This document shows, one piece after another, positions 1-6,503 of a stretch of DNA of 7,200 bases (positions are counted from its first letter, which is position 1; the number at the start of each line of letters is the position of its first letter). A program made the translations under genes and the position numbers. The notes under the pieces are model-generated. The model was not told the origin of the DNA. It saw only the letters and a list, made by a program, of their open reading frames with translations, and did no database searches. The stretch comes from a bacterium. GTDB taxonomy: Bacteria > UBA9089 > JASEGY01. The DNA lies in the NCBI GenBank assembly GCA_030019105.1, contig JASEGY010000176.1, positions 1-7,200 on the forward strand. The letters run 5' to 3'.

Positions 1-2866
1 CAGTAGCAAAATCCACCGGCCGCAGTTTCAGGTGGGCCTCTAAAAAGAAACCGTCACTTCCCAGGGTAACCTTGAGGGCTTGAGAAATTTTACCGGCATC
101 AGGCTGAGCGACCACAGCCGCGTTTAGAACGACCAAATCCGGCTCTAAGGTAAGGTCTTCGCCTAAGATCGGATCTCTGACCTTTACGCGCAGCCTGTCG
201 CCGGCAATCACCTCCGGCTTATGTCCTTCATCGTATCGAATGAAGATCACCCCGGCCTCTCTGGCGGCCTGATAATATTGCTCTTTAAATCCGTAAGTCC
301 TGATGTCCCGGTAGAGATAGTAAACATCGGCTTCCGGATGTTTCTCTTTTATCTTAAGGGCGTTCTTGATCGCCTGGGCACAACACAGGCGGCTGCAATA
401 GGGCCGCTCTTCATCTCTGGAACCGACACAGCCGATCATCACTACCGAATGCGGATTGCGGAATGCGGAATGCGGATTGGCCAGACGCTCCTCTAATTCT
501 AATTGGGTAATAACCCGCTTATCCTGGCCATAAAGGTATTCTGTTGGTTTGTATTCAGTCCCGCCAGTGGCTACAATCAACACGCCATGCTCAATCCTTC
601 TGACTTCTGACTTCTGATTTCTGACTTCTGAAGTAAAATGCCCGACGTGGCCGGTTGTTTCTTCCAGTTCACTGGACAGATGCATCTCGATTAACTGGTG
701 ATTCCGCACCTGCTCTATCTGGGACTGCAGGTAGGCCTGGGGATCATTGCCATTCAGGGTAAAATAAACCCGGCGCAGGTTGCCGCCTAATTCGGCTTCC
801 TTCTCTATTAGATGGACCTTAAAACCCTGAGCGGCCAACGACAGAGCCGCCCTCATCCCGGAAACCCCGCCTCCGATGACCAGACCGACTCGTGTTATTT
901 CTGCCTGAAGTAAATGAAGGGGTTGAAGATGACTTGAACCGGCCACCGCCATTCTGACCAGGTCTTTCGCCTTGGCCGTTGCTTTGGCGGGGATACTCTG
1001 GTGCACCCAGGAGCATTGATCCCGGATATTGGCCATCTCAAACAGATAGGGGTTTAGCCCCGCCTCCCGGATGGTATCCTGAAAGAGCGGTTCGTGTGTC
1101 CTCGGCGTGCAGGCCGCCACCACAACCCGATTAAGTTTATGTTTAATTACGGCCTCTCTTATCCTGGCCTGGTTGTCGGAAGAACAGGCATAAATCGCCT
1201 CTTGAGAAACGACCACATTGGGCAAAGTCCCGGCATATTTGACTACGTCCGGCACATCTACCGTAGCCGCAATATTGATCCCGCATCTACAAACAAAGAC
1301 ACCGATTCTTGGCTCCTGACCACTTATGTCCCTCTCGGGAGGATATTCTTTATGCTCGATTAATTGTCCCCGGACATCCTGCAGCAGCTCTTCCGCACAG
1401 GCTGCCGCGGCTGACGCCTGCATTACCGTCTCAGGGATATCTTTTGGCTCCTCGACCGCCCCGCAGGCATAGATGCCTTCCTTCAGGGTAACAGACGAAA
1501 ATGCCTGACTTTGGATAAAGTCGTAGGTATTTCTTTCCACCCCTAAAATATCAGCTAATTGTCTTATTTTCTCCTTTGTTTTCAAGCCCATTGAGAGAAC
1601 AACCAGGTCAAACTCTTCCTCACGCAGGTTTCCATCTTCAAGGTATCGTATCTGAAGATTCCTTGAACTCGGCGTCTCATAGACCTTAGAGACCTGCGAC
1701 CTGATATATCGCACCCCGTATTCCTTTTCCGCCCGCTGGTAGTATTTATCAAATCCCTTGCCAAAGGCCCGCAAGTCCATAAAGAATACGGTCGGCTCAA
1801 GCTCGGGGGAATGTTCTTTGGCAATAATGGCCTCTTTAGTCGCGTACATGCAGCAAACTGAGGAGCAATAAGGCCGGTCTATATCCCGGCTGCCGACGCA
1901 CTGAATCCAGGCGACCTTTTTAGGCTCGGCGTGGTCGGAAGGCCTGATGACGTGGCCGCCCGTAGGCCCGGAGGCGGAAAGATACCGCTCAAATTCAAGG
2001 GAAGTCAGGACATTGGGATAGTAGCTATAGCCGTATTCTCCCTTGATCTTCGGGTCAATCAGCTCAAACCCTGAGGCCAGAATTATAGAACCGACATCGA
2101 GATCGATCTTTTCTTCTCTCTGCTCAAAATCAATGGCCTTAGCCTCGCACACCTCGGCACAGACCTTGCACTTCCCGGTATTTAACCCGACACAGGTCGT
2201 TGGGTCAATAACGGCCTTCTTGGGCACGGCCTGGGGATAGGATATGTAGATGCTGGGCCTGCCTTTTAGATTCATGTCATATTCAGAAAGGATAGGCCGG
2301 ACCTCTTCGGTAGAAACATCCTCCGGCCTGATGGTGCCGGTAGGACAGACCTGGAGGCAGGCGCCGCAAGCCATGCAGACCGGAGAACGGCCGTCAAAGG
2401 GGGCCTTGACCTTTCGTTCAATACCACGCCCCACAAAGCCAATCGCGCCCCGGCCCATCACCTCATTACATACCCGCACACACAAGCCGCAGAGGATGCA
2501 ATTATCATCCCTCTTCGGAAACCGCGGCTCTTTCAGGCCAAAAGAAGCCGCTAATTTCTGAATAGGTTCCGAATTAGGGCATCTGGCCAGAAGCAGCTCA
2601 ATGATTATCTTCCTTATTTTAAGGATTTCATCTGAATCCGTAACAACCTGAAGCCCTTTCTCCACCGGATAGAGGCAGGAAACGACCACCCTTGTCCGGC
2701 CGCCTGAGCTAACCTCGACCACACAGAGCCGGCATCCCCCATAAGGAGGAACTCCCTCGAGGTAACAAAGAGTCGGTATCTCGATTCCGGCTGTTTTAGC
2801 TGCCTCTAAGACAGTCTGCCCTTCCCGGGCCTCGACTTCTTTATTGTTTATCGTAAGCTTGATCAT
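1..2866 (-). CDS. NuoG-N::HdrA fusion, FAD/iron-sulfur electron-transfer subunit (3' end outside window)
   Basis: Open frame of 955 codons from ATG 2866-2864, running off the left edge. Residues 1-75 are a NuoG/HydA-type [2Fe-2S] ferredoxin (C34, C45, C48, C64). Residues 120-178 carry two [4Fe-4S] motifs (C123/126/129/133 and C164/167/170/174). From about residue 193 the sequence is HdrA-like: IYISYPQAVP (206-215), a cysteine cluster (C225/233/236/240), a CVGSRD...YCSSVCC motif (323-339), FVCRCGINI (524-532), CTPRTHEP (586-593), then a second FAD motif GLVIGGGVSGMRAA (661-674) and a second CVGSRD...YCSRLCC (813-829). The first HdrA FAD domain lacks its own amino-terminal GxGxxG half, which is found in the gene at 6387-5503. 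The His/Cys cluster motif of NuoG between residues 90 and 110 is not intact; only C96 remains. Inferred role: relaying electrons between NADH-side clusters and HdrA flavins in a cytosolic complex. Family assignment is strong; partners and direction are inference. Confidence 0.9.
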   Translation of the reverse strand, partial: MIKLTINNKEVEAREGQTVLEAAKTAGIEIPTLCYLEGVPPYGGCRLCVVEVSSGGRTRVVVSCLYPVEKGLQVVTDSDEILKIRKIIIELLLARCPNSEPIQKLAASFGLKEPRFPKRDDNCILCGLCVRVCNEVMGRGAIGFVGRGIERKVKAPFDGRSPVCMACGACLQVCPTGTIRPEDVSTEEVRPILSEYDMNLKGRPSIYISYPQAVPKKAVIDPTTCVGLNTGKCKVCAEVCEAKAIDFEQREEKIDLDVGSIILASGFELIDPKIKGEYGYSYYPNVLTSLEFERYLSASGPTGGHVIRPSDHAEPKKVAWIQCVGSRDIDRPYCSSVCCMYATKEAIIAKEHSPELEPTVFFMDLRAFGKGFDKYYQRAEKEYGVRYIRSQVSKVYETPSSRNLQIRYLEDGNLREEEFDLVVLSMGLKTKEKIRQLADILGVERNTYDFIQSQAFSSVTLKEGIYACGAVEEPKDIPETVMQASAAAACAEELLQDVRGQLIEHKEYPPERDISGQEPRIGVFVCRCGINIAATVDVPDVVKYAGTLPNVVVSQEAIYACSSDNQARIREAVIKHKLNRVVVAACTPRTHEPLFQDTIREAGLNPYLFEMANIRDQCSWVHQSIPAKATAKAKDLVRMAVAGSSHLQPLHLLQAEITRVGLVIGGGVSGMRAALSLAAQGFKVHLIEKEAELGGNLRRVYFTLNGNDPQAYLQSQIEQVRNHQLIEMHLSSELEETTGHVGHFTSEVRNQKSEVRRIEHGVLIVATGGTEYKPTEYLYGQDKRVITQLELEERLANPHSAFRNPHSVVMIGCVGSRDEERPYCSRLCCAQAIKNALKIKEKHPEADVYYLYRDIRTYGFKEQYYQAAREAGVIFIRYDEGHKPEVIAGDRLRVKVRDPILGEDLTLEPDLVVLNAAVVAQPDAGKISQALKVTLGSDGFFLEAHLKLRPVDFAT
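447..479. repeat. Heptanucleotide tandem repeat (GAATGCG/GATTGCG, 4.7 copies) inside coding sequence
   Basis: Plus-strand units are GAATGCG, GATTGCG, GAATGCG, GAATGCG and a partial GATTG. The tract is 33 bases, exactly 11 codons, and on the minus strand encodes NPHSAFRNPHS (residues 797-807 of the NuoG::HdrA protein). It falls in a loop just before the conserved second CVGSRD motif, so the frame is kept on both sides. The peptide is unlike anything expected in HdrA at that place, which suggests a later insertion or expansion. Confidence 0.85.
598..632. repeat. Heptanucleotide tandem repeat (TTCTGAC, 5 copies) inside coding sequence
   Basis: Five consecutive seven-base units on the plus strand: TTCTGAC, TTCTGAC, TTCTGAT, TTCTGAC, TTCTGAA. 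On the minus strand it encodes roughly residues 745-757 of the NuoG::HdrA protein (TSEVRNQKSEVRR), just before the beta strand HGVLIVATGG of the second flavin domain. The tract is 35 bases, not a multiple of three, yet the surrounding HdrA frame is open on both sides. Same period as the tract at 447-479 but a different unit. Confidence 0.85.
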
Positions 2867-2872
2867 TAAATA

Positions 2873-2878
2873 CTCCTC
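2873..2878 (-). promoter_or_regulatory. Shine-Dalgarno of the NuoG::HdrA gene
   Basis: GAGGAG read on the minus strand, six bases before the ATG at 2866. It overlaps the TGA stop (2879-2877) of the upstream antitoxin-like gene, so ribosomes ending that gene finish on this site. This fixes the start of the large gene and suggests translational coupling to the antitoxin-like gene. Confidence 0.75.
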
Positions 2879-3110
2879 ATCGTGCAACCAAATGTCGAGC
2901 TTGTGCTAAGGCCTCTTCGCCAGGAATAGACTGAACTTTTCCAGATCGAATCTCATCCCTGCGTCTTTTTACCTCCACAAGATGCGATTTTTCAATGGCG
3001 CTGTCAACATGGGTTTCAAGGTTCTCTACAAGTTTCTCGGCAAGCAAAGCCTTCGCCTCGTTGGGAAGCAATATAGCCTCATCGTAAATCTGATCTACTG
3101 TAAGCGGCAT
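2877..3110 (-). CDS. Addiction-module antitoxin-like small protein, without toxin
   Basis: A 77-residue protein starting MPLTVDQIYDEAILLPNEAK and containing the charged helix RRRDEIRSGKVQSIPGEEAL. Both the order of motifs and the length match the family annotated as putative addiction module component (TIGR02574-type). These proteins usually act as antitoxins and are usually followed at once by a RelE/ParE-type toxin. Here the next gene, ten bases downstream, is the large NuoG::HdrA gene, so no toxin is present. A purine-rich AAAGGA lies about eleven bases before the ATG. The gene is co-directional with the electron-transfer operon and probably co-transcribed. It may be an orphan remnant that is kept because its stop carries the ribosome binding site of the next gene; that reason is inference. 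Confidence 0.8.
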   Translation of the reverse strand: MPLTVDQIYDEAILLPNEAKALLAEKLVENLETHVDSAIEKSHLVEVKRRRDEIRSGKVQSIPGEEALAQARHLVAR

Positions 3111-3236
3111 ATTAATAAGTATCCTTTCTATTTCAGCATCCGCCTTCCGAAACTATCCCGACGGATCGCTACCCATCTTTTTCATAGAGCGCGATCCCTT
3201 TCGCAAGAAGCTGTTTTGCCTTCCGTTGTCTTGTTG
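3111..3236 (-). other. Gap between nucleotidyltransferase and antitoxin, with possible decayed coding sequence
   Basis: No gene with a start codon is recognisable here. On the minus strand one frame reads RQRKAKQLLAKGIALYEKDG and stops at TAG. After the A5 run, a neighbouring frame reads RWVAIRRDSFGRRMLK and stops. Joined by a single-base shift at the A5 tract, these would make a protein-like carboxy terminus of about 40 residues. I cannot assign it to a family. It may be the remnant of a lost toxin or HEPN partner, or chance. Confidence 0.25.
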
Positions 3237-3566
3237 TTATCCATCTGTTATCGGTAACTCAACTCCCTTAGTTTTAATCTCATAGATTAATGGAACCCAA
3301 GTATCTTCGTAAAGTGCACGCGGGGTTAATGGTATGGCTTCTAATCGTGGGTCTATCCTACTACCCAGACGAAAAAGGAGCATTTTTTCTTCAATTCTAT
3401 CCTTGCCAAAATCATCGGAGACAACAGCTATATCTATATCACTGTATTCTGTATTCTTGCCTTCTGCATAGGAACCATAAAGAATAACTTTATCAGCTCT
3501 GATATTCTTCTTTACCAGGGCCTCAATCAACCTCTTTATTGGGCTTAAAATTGACTGGTCAACCAT
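3237..3566 (-). CDS. MNT-type nucleotidyltransferase domain protein
   Basis: A 109-residue protein of the minimal nucleotidyltransferase (MNT, DNA polymerase beta fold) family. Visible motifs are ILYGSYAEG (28-36), giving the GS of the nucleotide-binding turn, the metal-binding pair D43-I-D45 in YSDIDIAVV, and a likely third carboxylate E76 in RLEAIPL. The carboxy end IYEIKTKGVEL (94-104) is typical of the family. I chose ATG 3566 over an in-frame ATG at 3620 because AAGGAAGG precedes it by seven bases and the extra 18 residues (rich in P, G and Y) look unlike the family. MNT proteins normally pair with a HEPN protein, with MNT AMPylating and neutralising the HEPN RNase; no HEPN gene is seen beside it. 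The gene sits 101 bases after the NuoF-like gene, inside the operon. Function as an orphan is unknown. Confidence 0.85.
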   Translation of the reverse strand: MVDQSILSPIKRLIEALVKKNIRADKVILYGSYAEGKNTEYSDIDIAVVSDDFGKDRIEEKMLLFRLGSRIDPRLEAIPLTPRALYEDTWVPLIYEIKTKGVELPITDG

Positions 3567-3637
3567 TGGGAAACCTTCCTTATTTCCTCCATCTTCCGGG
3601 TAGTAAACTCTTCGGTGCATTTTCTATAAAATTCCAT
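3545..3637 (-). CDS. Possible 30-codon small ORF overlapping the nucleotidyltransferase start
   Basis: ATG at 3637-3635, preceded by AGGTGGGGG about eight bases upstream on the minus strand. It encodes a short, charged, helix-prone peptide beginning MEFYRKCTEEFTTRKMEE and ends at TAA 3547-3545. It overlaps the nucleotidyltransferase start by 22 bases in another frame. It could be a leader peptide coupling translation of the nucleotidyltransferase, a remnant of a lost partner gene, or chance. I recognise no family. Confidence 0.2.
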   Translation of the reverse strand: MEFYRKCTEEFTTRKMEEIRKVSQWLTSQF

Positions 3638-3667
3638 CTAACGGTCCCCCACCTTGAATCCTGTCGA

Positions 3668-5506
3668 TCACCTAATTTCCACCGCATTAAACTTACAAGA
3701 ATCAAAACAGACCCCGCATTTGATACATTTTACCTGGTCTATAATATGCGGCTTCTTCTTCTCACCTGCAATGGCCTCAGTCGGACAGTGCTTGGCGCAA
3801 AGCATACAACCCGTGCAGGCCTCGGCATTAATAGTAAATGTGGTCAGTTCCTTGCAGACACCGGCCGGACATTTTTTATCCTTAATGTGGGCCTCATATT
3901 CATCTTGAAAGTATCTAATCGTTGACAGGATAGGATTGGGGGCCGTGTTGCCAAGTCCGCAAAGGGCCGCTTTCTTGATGACCGCCGAAAGCTCTCCCAG
4001 GAGCTCGATGTCGGCCGGCTTACCTTTACCGGCACAGATGTCGGAAAGTATCTCATATATCCGCACTACCCCTTCCCGGCAGGGGACACATTTCCCGCAG
4101 GACTCTTCCTTCAGGAATCCCATGAAATAACGGGCCATGTCAACCATACAGGTTCGATCATCCATGACAATCATCCCGCCGGAGCCCATCATGGAGCCGA
4201 CTTTAGTCAACTCATCAAAATCAACCGGCAGGTCAAGGTGTTTCTCAGTGATACAGCCGCCTGAAGGCCCTCCGGTCTGAACGGCCTTGAATTTACGTTT
4301 ATTAGGGATACCGCCGCCTATGTCAAAAATAATCTCCCGCAAGGTAATGCCCATAGGCACTTCAATCAGACCGGTGTTGTTAATCTTTCCCACCAGCGAG
4401 AAAATCTTGGTGCCCTTGCTGTTTTTTGTCCCGATCTTTGTATACCAATCCGCTCCTTTTTCAATAATGAGAGGCACATTGGCCCATGTCTCGACATTAT
4501 TCAGGTTAGTTGGTCGGTCCCAAAGCCCTTTTTCAGCCGGAAAGATATACTTTGGCCTTGGCTCACCTATCTTCCCCTCAATGGAGGCGATCAGGGCCGT
4601 TTCTTCACCACAGACAAAGGCGCCGCCACCCCTGACTACCTTGACATCAAAATCAAATCCGGAACCCATGATATCCCGGCCTAACAATCCATATCCCCTG
4701 GCCTGCTCAACGGCTATATTAACATTCTTTACTGCCAATGGATATTCATTACGCACATAAACATATCCCTCACTACTGCCGATCGCGTAGGCCCCAATAA
4801 TCATCCCTTCCAGAACAGAATGCGGATTACCCTCCAGAAGGCTGCGATCCATATACGCCCCTGGATCTCCTTCATCAGCATTGCAGATAACATACCTTGG
4901 CTCACCCGGCGCCTGGCGGGTGGTCTCCCATTTCCTGCCTGTTGGGAATCCACCGCCACCTCTTCCACGAAGCCCGGAGACCCTGATCTCTTCGATTACC
5001 TGCTCCGGAGTCATTCCGGAAATGACAGAATACAGGGCGGCATAACCACCTGTAGCAATGTATTCCTCGATGCCTTCCGGATCGATAAGCCCACAATTGG
5101 CAGAGACAAGCCTGTTTTGTTTACTATAGAACCCAATCTCTGTTTGACCATCTTCCGTTATCCGCCCCAGCAGCCCTTTGGAAGGCATATTTCCTGAGGT
5201 CAGCTCAGCTACTAATGAAGCAACTTTCTCCGGTGTCATAGCCTGATAGATATTCCGCTCTCCCTGGGAGGTTCTTACCTCAACAGTCGGCTCTACCTGA
5301 CAAAAACCCAGACAACCGGTCTTACCCACAATCATCTTCAATCCCTGCTTTTCTCTCTCTTCACAGAGAGCAGAGAAAACATCCCCACTGCCTGTTGCCA
5401 GACCGCAGGTAGCCATGCCAACCACTATCTTCCCTTCCGGAGGGAGAAGCTTCTTTCTCCCATCCTCCCTTATTCGCTTGAGATCATCTATTCCCTGTAT
5501 CTTCAT
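3668..5506 (-). CDS. NuoF/HydB-like NADH-binding FMN iron-sulfur subunit
   Basis: A 612-residue protein, the usual length for HydB/HndC-type subunits of bifurcating hydrogenases and related complexes. Residues 28-100 form a thioredoxin-like [2Fe-2S] domain (C34, C65, C69; C48 is another candidate). The NADH/FMN core shows GLRGRGGGGFPTG (178-190), NADEGDPGA (209-217) and RGGGAFVCGEETAL (292-305). The NuoF [4Fe-4S] site is ESCGKCVPCREG (C470, C473, C476) with C516. A carboxy-terminal two-cluster ferredoxin follows (C564/567/570/574 and C594/597/600/604). The start at ATG 5506 overlaps the TGA of the upstream gene as ATGA and has AGAGG just upstream. An ATG at 5611 in the same frame would add 35 residues unrelated to the family and lies inside the upstream gene. 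Inferred role: oxidation of NADH or reduction of NAD+, passing electrons to the NuoE-like and NuoG-like clusters on either side. Confidence 0.95.
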   Translation of the reverse strand: MKIQGIDDLKRIREDGRKKLLPPEGKIVVGMATCGLATGSGDVFSALCEEREKQGLKMIVGKTGCLGFCQVEPTVEVRTSQGERNIYQAMTPEKVASLVAELTSGNMPSKGLLGRITEDGQTEIGFYSKQNRLVSANCGLIDPEGIEEYIATGGYAALYSVISGMTPEQVIEEIRVSGLRGRGGGGFPTGRKWETTRQAPGEPRYVICNADEGDPGAYMDRSLLEGNPHSVLEGMIIGAYAIGSSEGYVYVRNEYPLAVKNVNIAVEQARGYGLLGRDIMGSGFDFDVKVVRGGGAFVCGEETALIASIEGKIGEPRPKYIFPAEKGLWDRPTNLNNVETWANVPLIIEKGADWYTKIGTKNSKGTKIFSLVGKINNTGLIEVPMGITLREIIFDIGGGIPNKRKFKAVQTGGPSGGCITEKHLDLPVDFDELTKVGSMMGSGGMIVMDDRTCMVDMARYFMGFLKEESCGKCVPCREGVVRIYEILSDICAGKGKPADIELLGELSAVIKKAALCGLGNTAPNPILSTIRYFQDEYEAHIKDKKCPAGVCKELTTFTINAEACTGCMLCAKHCPTEAIAGEKKKPHIIDQVKCIKCGVCFDSCKFNAVEIR

Positions 5507-6387
5507 TGATCCTCTTTCCAAATCCTTTCTATTATCTTTGAAGCCCCATCCTGAGTCAAGTTGCCGTATGTCTTGCCGTTTATGGTCATTACCGGCGACA
5601 GAGAACAGCAACCAAGGCAGCGAACTCCCTCTAAGGTGAAAGCCAAATCTTGGGTTGTTTCGCCACAGGAGATAGAAAGGTCGCGCTCTAATCGTTCCAC
5701 AATCCTGTCTACTCCCCTTACATGGCAGGCCGTGCCAAGACAGATATTGATGATGTGTCTGCCCTTTGGCGTAAGGCTGAAGGCCGTATAGTATGTGGCC
5801 AGGCTGTAAGCCGAAGAGACAGGAAGATTAAGACGGTTGGCTATATACCGCAGGACATCTTCAGGCAGGTAATTGTATTCGGCCTGGACATCCTGCAGAA
5901 TAGCTAAAAGATACTCTTTTTTGGCCTGATAGGTATTGATTATGCCGGTCACCCGCTCTTCATCTTTCGGGTCTAACCGAACCGGAGGTTCAACCGCCTC
6001 AAAGTAGGGCCTGTTCCTGGTCAGGCAGGCCTCCGTACAGGTGCCGCAACCGGTACATCTTTCTTCATTGACGTAACGGGGATGTCTCAAAACCTCTACC
6101 TTGAAATTACCGGGATATCCCTCTACCCTGGTAATTTCAGAGTTGGTCAGGAGTTTAATATTCAAACTATTCCCTACCTCGACCAACCGGGGGCCCATAA
6201 TGCACATGGCACAGTCATTGGTCGGGAAGGTCTTATCCAATTGCGACATCCTACCGCCAATAGCCGGCCCTTCTTCTACCAGATAGACCCTGAATCCGGC
6301 CTCTGAGAGGTCCGAAGCGGCCTGCATCCCGCCTATGCCGCCGCCGACAACTAATACTGAACCGGTTTTCTGCTTTTCATTGCTCAT
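5503..6387 (-). CDS. HdrA amino-terminal half fused to NuoE [2Fe-2S] protein
   Basis: A 294-residue protein with two parts. Residues 10-121 match the HdrA amino terminus: FAD-binding VLVVGGGIGGMQAA (11-24), LVEEGPAIGGRMSQLDKTFP (36-55), NDCAMCIMGP with C59 and C62, VEGYPGNFKVEV (88-99), then one [4Fe-4S] motif C111/C114/C117/C121. Residues 140-294 are NuoE: the helical YLPEDVLRYIANRLNLPVSS (173-192), then thioredoxin-like [2Fe-2S] ligands C216 and C221 (CLGTAC) and C257 and C261 (CLGCC). HdrA stops right after its first ferredoxin motif, without the rest of the flavin domain, which reappears in the gene at 2866-1. It is the first gene of the operon and overlaps the NuoF-like gene by four bases (ATGA). 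The ATG has only a weak ribosome site (AAAGGTGAG, well upstream). Inferred role: docking NADH-side clusters to the HdrA flavin. Confidence 0.92.
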   Translation of the reverse strand: MSNEKQKTGSVLVVGGGIGGMQAASDLSEAGFRVYLVEEGPAIGGRMSQLDKTFPTNDCAMCIMGPRLVEVGNSLNIKLLTNSEITRVEGYPGNFKVEVLRHPRYVNEERCTGCGTCTEACLTRNRPYFEAVEPPVRLDPKDEERVTGIINTYQAKKEYLLAILQDVQAEYNYLPEDVLRYIANRLNLPVSSAYSLATYYTAFSLTPKGRHIINICLGTACHVRGVDRIVERLERDLSISCGETTQDLAFTLEGVRCLGCCSLSPVMTINGKTYGNLTQDGASKIIERIWKEDQ

Positions 6388-6398
6388 AGATTTTTATT

Positions 6399-6503
6399 TT
6401 ACTCACCTTTCCAATCAAATATTACCTTTCTCTCCCTCTCCTGAAAAGTGATATCGAAAAGATTGAAAACATCTCTTCTACCTAAAAGGAAGGGGACATG
6501 TTC
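6399..6503 (-). pseudogene. Carboxy-terminal fragment of a retropepsin-like aspartic protease
   Basis: A 34-codon open stretch with no start codon, ending in TAA 6401-6399. The peptide (HVPFLLGRRDVFNLFDITFQ, then ERERKVIFDWKGE) resembles the end of small bacterial retropepsin-like aspartyl proteases, where a hydrophobic LLGRxDxF segment precedes the last strands. The amino-terminal part with the catalytic Asp-Thr/Ser-Gly is absent. The preceding DUF5678-like fragment ends exactly where this homology begins, so the missing ~100 residues were probably lost by deletion. It ends eleven bases before the HdrA::NuoE start. Family assignment is from memory of the pattern. Confidence 0.55.

Noticed and set aside
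447..632. CRISPR array
   Set aside because: The repeats are contiguous seven-base units without unique spacers and lie inside a coding frame.
1..2866. Possible selenocysteine or internal frameshift in the HdrA part
   Set aside because: The frame is open from 2866 to the window edge and the expected cysteines are encoded by ordinary TGT/TGC codons; no in-frame TGA was found.
3163..3197. Inverted repeat GGATCGC / GCGATCC as a terminator or operator
   Set aside because: Arms are only seven bases with a 21-base loop and no T-run follows on the minus strand; it could easily be chance.
3567..3620. Longer start of the nucleotidyltransferase at 3620
   Set aside because: The added 18 residues are unlike the family and the ATG at 3566 has a well-spaced AAGGAAGG.
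3539..3925. Plus-strand open frames spanning the end of the NuoF-like gene
   Set aside because: They are antisense to the ferredoxin motifs of that gene and carry no family signal of their own.
4287..4760. Plus-strand open frame of 157 codons
   Set aside because: It lies wholly opposite the well-supported NuoF-like gene and its translation has no recognisable motif.
5507..5611. Longer start of the NuoF-like gene at 5611
   Set aside because: The extra 35 residues lie within the upstream coding sequence, show no NuoF resemblance, and the ATG at 5506 has a ribosome site and a classical ATGA overlap.
6388..6500. Operon promoter
   Set aside because: The region is AT-rich on the minus strand, but I could not find a convincing -35/-10 pair with proper spacing.
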